Positions 1 through 9,000 of a stretch of DNA of 35,866 nt are shown here, in pieces (positions within the stretch are counted from its first letter, which is position 1; each line of letters begins with the position of its first letter). A model generated the notes under the pieces. It was not told the origin of the DNA. It searched no databases and saw only the letters and a list, made by a program, of their open reading frames with translations. Source of the stretch: Bacteroidales bacterium (GTDB taxonomy: Bacteria > Bacteroidota > Bacteroidia > Bacteroidales > UBA4181); contig JAISCQ010000177.1 in NCBI GenBank assembly GCA_031265445.1, positions 1 through 35,866 of the forward strand. Reading direction: 5' to 3'. Position numbers and translations under genes: made by a program.

Positions 1-89
1 TGGCTTTGCCCGTAAAAAATCGCCTTTGGCGCCATATTGACGATTTTCCGTCCAGGCGAAGCGCGTTTAAATCGTCGAGCCGTTTTTGG

Positions 90-113
90 TTCTTTTTGCG
101 GCATCAAAAAGAA
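90..113. repeat. Perfect hairpin TTCTTTTTG-CGGCAT-CAAAAAGAA
   Basis: 9-bp perfect inverted repeat with 6-nt loop read directly from sequence. Confidence 0.7.
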
Positions 114-192
114 TAAGAAATAAAGAAAATGGAAAATAGCGCCTCAAAAAAAGAATGAACCTCAGCGGTCTGATCCTGACAGCGGGTAGTAA

Positions 193-434
193 CCCAAAAC
201 CTCCTGAGGTTTCACTCAAAACCTCTTGAGCTTTCACCCAAAACCTCTTGAGCTTTCACTCAAAACCTCTTGAGCTTTCACCCAAAACCTCTTGAGGTTT
301 CACCCAAAACCTCTTGAGGTTTCACCCAAAACCTCTTGAGGTTTCACCCAAAACCTCTTGAGGTTTCACCTAAAACCTCTTGAGGTTTCACCTAAAACTT
401 CCTGAGGTTTCACTCAAAGCCTCCTGAGGTTCTA
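193..434. repeat. Tandem array A: 11 x 22-bp units, consensus CCCAAAACCTCTTGAGGTTTCA
   Basis: Eleven consecutive 22-bp units counted; most contain the inverted repeat AAACCTC-TT-GAGGTTT. Confidence 0.95.
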
Positions 435-477
435 TGCTATACCATGCGCGGGCTAAAATTGTGATATAGAAATGCAG

Positions 478-505
478 GTAGAGACGTGGCATGCCACGTC
501 TCTAC
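478..505. repeat. 28-bp perfect palindrome GTAGAGACGTGGCATGCCACGTCTCTAC
   Basis: Sequence equals its own reverse complement. Confidence 0.95.
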
Positions 506-583
506 AAAAATCATCACACAAAATTACGCCGTGCGCAGTATAAATGTAGAGATTCGCTTCAACCTCATCTTTCACCTTAGGAG

Positions 584-617
584 TTCCTTTCCGCAGGCCA
601 CGGCCTGCGGAAAGGAA
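584..617. terminator. Long GC-rich hairpin TTCCTTTCCGCAGGCC-AC-GGCCTGCGGAAAGGAA, possible terminator of the minus-strand operon or REP-like element
   Basis: 16-bp perfect arms with 2-nt centre; located just 3' of the minus-strand gene ending at 669. Confidence 0.5.
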
Positions 618-668
618 AATCCGGCTTTTCAAGCCGCCGAAACGTAACATTTATTTCTTGGCATTTCC

Positions 669-1538
669 TCATTGCAATTTTTTCCCGGTCTCTTTCAGGA
701 CGTCGTCAACTTTCACCGGGGCTTTGCCGTCGTTCACAATACCCCAGATATACCGTCCCTTCCACTGACACTCGATATCGCCGTTGAAACGATCCTTGAT
801 GGTCAACCGGCCTTCACGAAGTTTTATATTCTGCCTGGTAAACTGTAAATATTTGGTTAACGCTTCCTTGGCCTGGTCGGCGGTTGCGGCATCCATCATG
901 AACAGCTGGTATTTTTTATCCGACGCCCGGTAATTGGCTGTAAAAGTTTTGTTCAGGAATTCATGTCCCAGGAAACCGGTTGGGATGTACAGTTCGCTAT
1001 GTGCAATTTTGTTCTCTTCCGGGAAACTCTGCAACTGTATCGGGAAAGCCGGCTGTGCGTTGATATTCCGACCAAATTCCCGTGCAATCTGCTCGATGGC
1101 GCTCACGGTTCCATCTGTCGAAGGACTTTCGATCTTCACATACAGGCAGTCGACAAAAAAGTTAAGCATGGAGCCTTCCCGGTAACCTTCCGTACCGGCG
1201 GCGAGGAAGCCGCTCTCCGACGGGCGTTCCGAAGCATAGATACCGAAAGCGTCTTCTTTGGTTGCATGCCGGTAAACCTGTATGGTGATGTACGGCCGGT
1301 GGTCGCCGTTCCCATCCCGGTTGTACACAAAAACGGTCAATTCCTTAAAATCGAACAGCAAATATCCGGGAGCGGCGCCATTGATCCGTTCGAACAGATT
1401 ATCGGGATCGAACACTTCCACCGTTTCGTCGATCGTCCAGCCGGCAACCTGCGGCAGTTTGGCTTTCAGTTCCGCCGGCGTTTGCGCTGCGGCCATCTGT
1501 GTCAAGGCGAGCGCGCAACATAAAATAAAGATTCGCAT
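669..1538 (-). CDS. Secreted DUF6599-like hypothetical protein
   Basis: ORF 669..1706; start placed at the internal Met giving a signal peptide (MRIFILCCALALTQMAAAQ). Body resembles DUF6599-type proteins (LFERINGAAPGYLLFDFKEL). Confidence 0.7.
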   Translation of the reverse strand: MRIFILCCALALTQMAAAQTPAELKAKLPQVAGWTIDETVEVFDPDNLFERINGAAPGYLLFDFKELTVFVYNRDGNGDHRPYITIQVYRHATKEDAFGIYASERPSESGFLAAGTEGYREGSMLNFFVDCLYVKIESPSTDGTVSAIEQIAREFGRNINAQPAFPIQLQSFPEENKIAHSELYIPTGFLGHEFLNKTFTANYRASDKKYQLFMMDAATADQAKEALTKYLQFTRQNIKLREGRLTIKDRFNGDIECQWKGRYIWGIVNDGKAPVKVDDVLKETGKKLQ

Positions 1539-1568
1539 CGTGATTTCGAATTTATATGATGATACATA

Positions 1569-1610
1569 AAGGCACAAAGAACACAAAAATCTTTGCGCCC
1601 TTTGTGCCTT
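1569..1610. repeat. Intergenic inverted repeat AAGGCACAAAG ... CTTTGTGCCTT
   Basis: 11-bp perfect arms between two minus-strand genes. Confidence 0.7.
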
Positions 1611-1624
1611 GTGAAAAAACTCAA

Positions 1625-2785
1625 TTATACCAGAAACTCCTGCGGTACATATTGCAGGCGGGTGATATCCTGTACTTTTTGCGCCACCTGAAAACCTGCG
1701 GCGCACTTCACCTTACATACGGCGCAATCGCATGCATCCTCTGCCAGCGCCAGTTCATCGATCACTTCCCTGGCCAGCGCCGGACTCTTGTATCCATAAT
1801 TATACATGTATGCGCGCATCATTTCGGGTATCGGCAGGTGCTTGGAGCATTGGGTCTCGCAACTCCTGCATCCCCGGCAATACAGCGAATGATTGGCCAT
1901 CGAAAGGTATTTCTTTTCGTCCTTGCTCATTTTCAGGTTCAAGGCCGAATCGAGCGATTCTTCCAGCTGGTCGAAGGAAGTAAATCCGGGAATGGCAGTG
2001 TGTATGTTCGGGTTCTGCAAAGCCCATTTCAATGCTGCCCGGGTATTCACCTTTTGTGTCCGGTCTTTGTCAAGATATCCGCCGGCCATGGTTTTCATCG
2101 CCACGACGCCCAACCCGGCTTTTGCCGCCCGGTCGATGGCGGGGTTCAGTTCGTCCAGGTGCCCCTGGGTGTAGTTATATGCTGTGAGAATCACATCATA
2201 GTTGCCATTATCCACGGCTGCATGAATCACCGCCGGTTCGTTGCTGTGGGTGGACACCCCTATATACTTCACCCGTCCGTCCTTTTTCAGCTTCAGTACC
2301 GCTTCCAGTATCGGCGGATAGTTCACGCTGTCTACCTTGTCGAGGGCATGCAGATACAGGATATCTACATACGACATCCTGAGACGCTTCATGCTGGTTT
2401 CAAATTTTTCGAGGAACTTTCCGGCAGCATCATCCGCCGGATTTTCCTTCGCTTTGGTAGCCAGGATGAACGATTCGCGAGGCTTGTCGGCAAAAAACTC
2501 GCCTAACATTTCTTCGTTTTTACCGTTCTGGTAGCCGTTGGCTGTGTCGAACATAATGATTCCCGAATTGTATGCCGCTTTCACAACCGACTGGTTATCT
2601 GCCCTCATAACCCCCATACTCAACACCGGCAACTTGATACCGGTACGTTTGCCCAATATGCGTTCGGGCATCTTCTTCTTCATGTCGTTTTCCCTGGCCT
2701 GAATGTCTGCGGGCGCCAATGCCAGTACAGCCCCGGCTGTAGCCGATAGTTTCAGGAAATTCCGACGGTCTACGTGCTTGCTCAT
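1625..2785 (-). CDS. Tat-exported aldo/keto reductase with C-terminal ferredoxin-like Fe-S cysteine clusters
   Basis: Twin-arginine signal DRRNFLKLSA; AKR motifs (FDTANGYQNGKNEEMLGEF, GVSTHSNEPAV); CRGCRSCETQC and CDCAVCKVKC clusters. Confidence 0.85.
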   Translation of the reverse strand: MSKHVDRRNFLKLSATAGAVLALAPADIQARENDMKKKMPERILGKRTGIKLPVLSMGVMRADNQSVVKAAYNSGIIMFDTANGYQNGKNEEMLGEFFADKPRESFILATKAKENPADDAAGKFLEKFETSMKRLRMSYVDILYLHALDKVDSVNYPPILEAVLKLKKDGRVKYIGVSTHSNEPAVIHAAVDNGNYDVILTAYNYTQGHLDELNPAIDRAAKAGLGVVAMKTMAGGYLDKDRTQKVNTRAALKWALQNPNIHTAIPGFTSFDQLEESLDSALNLKMSKDEKKYLSMANHSLYCRGCRSCETQCSKHLPIPEMMRAYMYNYGYKSPALAREVIDELALAEDACDCAVCKVKCAAGFQVAQKVQDITRLQYVPQEFLV

Positions 2786-2869
2786 GATCAATTATTTTAA
2801 ATGGTTTTATGTTTACAAATGATCTAAAAAACGCCGCAATGTATCAAAAAAGTGAATAGATATGTTCGC

Positions 2870-2925
2870 TTTAACAAACATTAACGCTGTTTTAACAAAC
2901 ATTAATACTCTTTAACAAACATTAA
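2870..2925. repeat. Three direct copies of TTTAACAAACATTAA at 20-21 bp spacing
   Basis: Copies begin at 2870, 2891 and 2911; upstream of the minus-strand AKR start. Confidence 0.85.
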
Positions 2926-2952
2926 CGTTGCGCCGATGCCGGGAGCAGCGCC

Positions 2953-2990
2953 CGACCTGACAGGGTCGGCAGACCTGTCAGGGTCAAAAG
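2953..2990. repeat. Dispersed 38-bp hairpin element, copy 1
   Basis: CGACCTGACAGGGTCGGCAGACCTGTCAGGGTCAAAAG; 37/38 identical to 23217-23254; internal 9-bp arms CCTGACAGG/CCTGTCAGG. Confidence 0.9.
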
Positions 2991-3063
2991 GAACAACAGG
3001 GTCAACGGAAAGATATTTGACCCCGTTGACAGACTGCATCATTTTTATTTTTTACAGTTTCTG

Positions 3064-3094
3064 TTTGCATTTAAGAATAAAGGTCATATCTTTG
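3064..3094 (+). promoter_or_regulatory. Bacteroidetes-type promoter for rpsT (TTTG-N19-TATCTTTG)
   Basis: TTTG at 3064-3067 and TATCTTTG at 3087-3094 match the TTTG/TAnnTTTG consensus, 37 nt before the rpsT start. Confidence 0.75.
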
Positions 3095-3130
3095 TGCGCT
3101 TAAAAAAACAGGTATCATTTTTAATCAGAT

Positions 3131-3385
3131 ATGGCAAATCATAAATCATCCATCAAGAGAATAAGACCAAACGAATACCGGACGCTGGAAATTAAGTATT
3201 ATGCAAAAACAACCCGTAAAGCAATTAAGAACTTACGGCCTACCACTGAAAAGGCCGCTGCCGTTGCGCAGTACCCCGAAGTGGCCTCGATGCTGGATAA
3301 GCTGGCAAAGAAAAGCGTGATTCATAAGAATAAGGCTTCGAACCTCAAATCGAAACTCTCTCATTATATCAATACATTGGCTTAA
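3131..3385 (+). CDS. rpsT: 30S ribosomal protein S20
   Basis: 84 aa, [36 protein letters not shown], typical bS20. Confidence 0.97.
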   Translation: MANHKSSIKRIRPNEYRTLEIKYYAKTTRKAIKNLRPTTEKAAAVAQYPEVASMLDKLAKKSVIHKNKASNLKSKLSHYINTLA

Positions 3386-3410
3386 TCCCGGCTTATAATG
3401 ATATGCCGCA

Positions 3411-3440
3411 CCCTTCCCTGCGAGGAGGGGTTTTTGTTTT
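3411..3440 (+). terminator. Rho-independent terminator after rpsT
   Basis: CCCTTCC-CTGCGA-GGAGGGG stem (one G-U pair) followed by TTTTTGTTTT. Confidence 0.75.
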
Positions 3441-3542
3441 CAAGTTTTGGGTTTGCTTTCGGCGTGCCCGCAGTTACGGGTTTCGACTTGAGTAAGGCCG
3501 TGTAACCGGTTTGTACGTCAATATTCGATCATCAGCATCCGA

Positions 3543-4268
3543 TTGTTTATGGGGAAGTCAAAAGCTAAAAATGACGGGCATCAATCTTTTCCTATTACTG
3601 ACTGGGCGGAAGAAGACCGGCCCCGCGAGAAGCTTGTGGCCAAGGGTGTTGCATCATTGAGCAATGCCGAATTACTGGCCATCATCATGCGGTCGGGTTC
3701 GCCGGAAGACAATGCTGTAGAATTGGCCCGGAAAATTTTGGCCGATTTCAAAAACAATCTTGCCGAATTGGGTAAAGCAACCGTTGCACAGCTAAAAAAC
3801 TACAGGGGCATGGGCGAAGTGAAAGCCATAAGCATCATAGCCGGGCTGGAACTCGGCCGGCGACGCAATATCAGCGAGGTAATCGAAAAGAAAACGATCA
3901 TGACCAGTATGGATATCTTCATGCTGTTCCACCCAATGCTCAGCGACCTGCCGCACGAAGAGTTCTGGATACTTTTCCTGAACAGTTCCAACCGGTACAT
4001 GGATATGCAGCGCCTGAGCATCGGCGGATTAGCCGACGCATCGGCGGATGTGCGCCTGATCATGAAAATGGCGATAGAACGCCTTGCAGCGTGTATCGTG
4101 CTCTGTCATAACCACCCGTCAGGTAGCGCAACGCCCAGCAAACAGGATATATCAGTGACGCGGAAAGTAAAGGAAGGCGGTGCACTGCTCAACATTACCC
4201 TGCTCGATCATGTGATCGTGGCTGATAATAGCTATTATAGCTTTGCCGACGAGGGCGCTCTGTCATAA
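3543..4268 (+). CDS. radC: RadC family JAB/MPN-domain protein
   Basis: N-terminal HhH-like region and HNHPSGSATPSKQDISVTRKV JAMM signature. Confidence 0.95.
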   Translation: MFMGKSKAKNDGHQSFPITDWAEEDRPREKLVAKGVASLSNAELLAIIMRSGSPEDNAVELARKILADFKNNLAELGKATVAQLKNYRGMGEVKAISIIAGLELGRRRNISEVIEKKTIMTSMDIFMLFHPMLSDLPHEEFWILFLNSSNRYMDMQRLSIGGLADASADVRLIMKMAIERLAACIVLCHNHPSGSATPSKQDISVTRKVKEGGALLNITLLDHVIVADNSYYSFADEGALS

Positions 4269-4363
4269 GTTTTCAGTTTCGGCATAATATTTGAGTATCC
4301 GTTCATCAAGTACTTATTGACAAGACAATTGGTACATACCATCAAAAAAATAGCCATTTGAAT

Positions 4364-6037
4364 ATGAAGCGCGCCGGTATTATTTTCCTGTCCTGCATCT
4401 GTGCGGTCACCGCACAGGCACAGGATGTTGATGCCGTATTGCATGCAGCCGACTCGTTGAGCGCACAGCCGCAAAAAGTGGTGGAGATACTCAGCCGGGC
4501 ACTGGCTACCGATCCGGATTCGGAAGAATTGTTGAAAGTACGCGCCGAGGCTTACGAAAACCTGAAACAATACGAACAATCCGTTGCCGATTACAAGCGG
4601 TTGACACAGCTGGCGCCCGATGAGGAAAATCTCTGGTATTTGCTGGGATGCAGCCAGTACAAAAACGGACAGTTGACAGATGCGCTGAAGAGCCTGAACA
4701 AGGCCACCAGGCTCAACCCGAAATACCTGCCTGCCTTCCATACCAAGATTCAGGTATTGTTGCAGCTCAACCAGAACGACGCAGCGTTAAAAGTGAGCGA
4801 CTCCACGTTACAGATTGGCGAAACGGCCAAGACCTATTACCTGCAGGGCGAAGTATACAGCAGGTTGAAATCGTGGCAAAAAGCCGGATGGGCATACGAC
4901 AAGGCCACGAAAATAGACAAAGGATATATCAATGCCTACATTGCCCTGGCCAACATTGCTGCAAACACCAATAAACCCGGGGAAACGCTGGAAGCTTCCG
5001 AATCGGCGCTCGGGATCGATCCCGACTCAAAAGAAGCGCTGATTGCCCGGAGTAGAGGATTCGCACTGTCAAAGAATTATACCGATGCCATTGATGATGT
5101 TTCCTACGCGATCAAACTTGATCCGGATAACGTCCATGCGCTCTATTGGCGGGGAATATATTACAGGGATACCAACAGGCCGCAGGATGCCATCAGGGAT
5201 TTCGAGAAAGCGTTGAACCTTCAGCCGGATAACTGGCAAGCCATAGCCGGACGGGCAGATGCTTATGCCAGGGCGGGCGATAAAAAGACCGCCCTGGAAG
5301 GCTACCTGAAATTGTTGGCCATAGCTGCCAATCATCCCGAAAAAGATGCGATCACCCAACTGTCCAATCAGCAAATTTTCGAACTGAACCGCGAAGACCG
5401 GGCGCCAACGCTGGCCCTGACCGACCCGAAACCCGAAAGTTTCGACATACAGGTGCCCGACAACGAACAGTCGATCACCGTCAAAGGAAAAATTTCCGAC
5501 GAAAGTCCCATCAAATCACTGGTGATTAACGGGCAAACTGTGCCTGTTACCCCTGTAGGCGGTGATTTTGAATTTGCATCGGTCGTAAAGCTCGAAAACG
5601 CACAGGAAATTCGGATCGAGGTGTCCGATGTGTATCATAATATGAATCAAGCAGTATATCACCTGGTAAGGAACGAAACAGGGAAGCCGCAAATCGTGCT
5701 GTTTACCCCGAAACCTTCGGAAAACGGCGTGATTATACTGGATGTCAATGAACCGACGCTTTATATTGAAGGCAAGGTAACCGACGAAAGTTCCATTGCA
5801 TCCATCGTGGTAGACGGTAAAGCTGTAGATTTCGACCATGAGGCCGCTGATCCTGCTTTCTCGGCTATCGTGGACATCAACGACAAAACCCGGTTTTCGA
5901 TAGCGGTTACCGACCGTTTCGGCAACACAACAGAACAAACCTACACACTTGAAAAATTGGCTGCCACCGCAACCGGAACCGAGCCGCCGACAAGTGCGCC
6001 CGCTATGGTTCCTGCTGTTGAACAGGCTTCACACTGA
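4364..6037 (+). CDS. Secreted TPR protein with C-terminal Ig-like repeats
   Basis: Signal peptide MKRAGIIFLSCICAVTAQAQ; many TPR units (AWYDKATKID/ALNLQPDNWQAIAGRA type); two repeated DESPIKSLVINGQ / DESSIASIVVDGK modules. ATG at 4364 preferred over TTG at 4358. Confidence 0.8.
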   Translation: MKRAGIIFLSCICAVTAQAQDVDAVLHAADSLSAQPQKVVEILSRALATDPDSEELLKVRAEAYENLKQYEQSVADYKRLTQLAPDEENLWYLLGCSQYKNGQLTDALKSLNKATRLNPKYLPAFHTKIQVLLQLNQNDAALKVSDSTLQIGETAKTYYLQGEVYSRLKSWQKAGWAYDKATKIDKGYINAYIALANIAANTNKPGETLEASESALGIDPDSKEALIARSRGFALSKNYTDAIDDVSYAIKLDPDNVHALYWRGIYYRDTNRPQDAIRDFEKALNLQPDNWQAIAGRADAYARAGDKKTALEGYLKLLAIAANHPEKDAITQLSNQQIFELNREDRAPTLALTDPKPESFDIQVPDNEQSITVKGKISDESPIKSLVINGQTVPVTPVGGDFEFASVVKLENAQEIRIEVSDVYHNMNQAVYHLVRNETGKPQIVLFTPKPSENGVIILDVNEPTLYIEGKVTDESSIASIVVDGKAVDFDHEAADPAFSAIVDINDKTRFSIAVTDRFGNTTEQTYTLEKLAATATGTEPPTSAPAMVPAVEQASH

Positions 6038-6043
6038 AGATAA

Positions 6044-9000
6044 ATGACGACGCAGACCGAACAATACCTCCGGATATACCGGAATGATCTGACTGAAGAC
6101 GAGAAATGGATACTGCAAATATTCTCTTACTGTTTTCTCTCGCTCCCGTCCCGCGATGTAGCGAAAATTTTGGGCCTCCGGATGCCGGTAACCGATGTGA
6201 TCAGGATACATGGCGAACTGCGCAACATGGGGCTGATTGAAACCAATGCGATTACTACCGGAATCAGGAAGGATATTGCGCTTACCGTATTGACCGATGC
6301 TTTAAAGAATGAGCTATTCCTCAAGATAATTCCCGATATTCACAAGTTTGAAAATCTCTATTACCGAACAGTAGCGCCATACAGGTATTTGCGCAACCTG
6401 TTCGCAGAACATGGCGAAAACAGGATACATCCTGATACCGTCGAGAATGTCAGGATGCGGATGTCGGATTATTTCGATTATCTGCAACCTGTTGTCGCTA
6501 ATACCGAATTAGCCTGGCTGTTCCACACAATCGGCGAAAAATATCTGTACGGAATGTTTAATAATGTCCTGCTGGACATCCATGCCGATTTGCGCCCAAT
6601 GGAAAACCTCATCCGCTTCGACCAAAAATTAAGGGAAATTCCCGAACTGGTGGTCGACGGCAATTCGAGTCACATGATTCTGGCCTGTTGCAGCATGCTC
6701 GACGGCCGGTTCCCGCAAATGGATGCACAGGTGGGCATGTTGCCCGAACGGTACCGGAATACGGTATTGCCTGCCGGGATACATGCCCTGTATCAAGATA
6801 ATGCCACACTGGCATACCGGATCATGAACATAACGATGGTCTCGAAAAAGAAGACGGAGATGTTCGTCAACTACGAGATTTTCTACATTGTATACTACAT
6901 CCGGTCCCTGCTGGGGATGGATGCGGAGCAGTACGCGCCCGAAGCCCGGAAAATGCTGTCCCAAAGAGGATCAAACTTCAATTATTCCACCATCATAGCG
7001 TCGGCAATGATGTTCCATGCGCTGGGCGACCAAAAGAATATGGAAGAAGCCATGTCGCGGGCCGAATATTTTTCTACATCCGTCAGCAGCCTGGACTTGA
7101 TTTTTCTGTATATTGCAGCATCTGTAACCGAAACGGGACTGGGCGCCAAGTACATGCAAACCGGCCAGGCGCTGCTCAAAAAGGCAACGGCCAACGGGTA
7201 CAAACTCCTGGCGCTCGAACTGGCTTTTGCATTGGCGAACCTCTACCGGATCAAGGAGTTTGAAAATGATTACAGGACGCTGTCGGATGAATTGGGGCTG
7301 GTTTCGATGCTCTCAAGCAAACAGCGGGTGAAAGGCTGGGAACTTTCGCTGAACAACCTTTTGGGGGTCATGTCGTTAGTTGCGCCGGAAGAGAAACTAA
7401 AAACCGATAAAACAGCGCGGATCGTATACTTTATTGATCCCATAAAACGGATCGTACATCCCTGTTTGCAAACCGCTACAGCAACAGGCAGCTGGACAAA
7501 AGGCCGCAGTATTTTGCTGAAACGGTTGCGGGATAATGACGTGGAAGGCATGTCCGAACAGGACTGCCGTATTGCCGGTACGCTTCAATATTCAAACCAT
7601 TACAGCAATGGCGAAGGAATCTGCTTTTCCGACGATGTGTGGCCTGCTTTGGCCGGACATCCGTATCTGTTCATGACCGGTAATCCCGACATTCCCGTGG
7701 AACTGATCAAAGCGCAGCCGACCGTCACCATTGAAGATACGGACGACGGTCTGCTCCTGAAGGCCGACATTGATCCCGGCGACGAGCAATTTGTCATCTA
7801 CAGGGAAACCAATACACGTTATAAACTGATTGATATCGATTCCCGGCAACGCGCCGTCCTCCAGGCCATCAACCGGGGAGCTATGGCGATTCCCCCTGAA
7901 GGGAAAGCCAAACTGATACAGGTACTCAACGCTCTAAGCTGTTTTTTCACCATACATTCGGACTTGGCGGAAGCCCGGCTGGGAACGCGCACTGTTGAAG
8001 CCGATTTGCGAATCCGCGTACAGCTCCTGCCATTGGGAGATACGCTAAAGGCAGAACTTTTCGTAAAGCCGTTCGGTTCTGTTCCGCCATACTGCAAACC
8101 GGGCGTTGGCGGGCAAAACATCATCGGTATGGTGAACAGCGAGCGTTGTCATGTAAGTCGCGACCTGAAGACCGAAATGCGTTATGCCGAAGCCATCCTG
8201 CAAGAGATACAGCAGAGCGCCAAGATCGATACCTCGCAGGAGCCGATCGTTTTTGACGACCCGCGCGACAGCCTCTTCCTGCTCGATATACTTTCGCGGC
8301 ACCAGGATATTGCCATTGTGGAATGGCCCGAGGGAGCGCGCTTCAAAATCAACCGGTCGGTATCAATGACCGGCATCAACCTGGAGGCGAGGGGCGTCGA
8401 TTACTGGTTCGAACTGAGCGGTAACCTGCAGGTGGACGAGAATACGGTACTTTCGCTCAAACAGCTGCTCGACCTGAATGCCCGTTCGCACGGACGGTTC
8501 ATTGAACTTGGCGAAGGCGAGTTCCTTGCCCTGAGCAACGATTTGAAGAAACGTCTTGACGAACTGCAGACGTACGCCGACACCTCCGACGGATCCGTAA
8601 AAATGAGCCGTTTTGCATCCATACCGCTCATGGAAATGTTCGGACAGAGCGGTTCGTTTAAAGGCGATAACAAATGGACGGAATTCCAGGAAAAACTGGC
8701 AGAAATAAAAGATACACAGCCGGTGATACCGAATACGCTGAAAGCGGAGCTTCGTCCTTACCAGGAAGAAGGGTTCCGGTGGATGGCGCGCCTCGCCGAA
8801 TGGGATGCCGGCGCATGCCTTGCCGACGATATGGGCCTGGGAAAAACCGTACAGGCATTAGCCGTATTGCTGTACCGCGCCAATAAAGGCGCTGCACTGG
8901 TTGTTTGTCCGGCATCGGTGGTACCCAACTGGGTGAGCGAAACCAGCCGTTTTGCACCCTCTTTAAATGTGCTGCTGCTGACCTCCGCCAATCGCAGGAA

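Noticed and set aside
193-434. CRISPR array
   Set aside because: Units are contiguous 22-mers with no unique spacers and no cas genes nearby. Arrays B and C fail for the same reason.
963-1523. Plus-strand ORFs opposite the DUF6599-like and AKR genes
   Set aside because: Antisense shadows of better supported genes; same for the many antisense ORFs under SNF2, SusC, SusD, GH92 and RHS.
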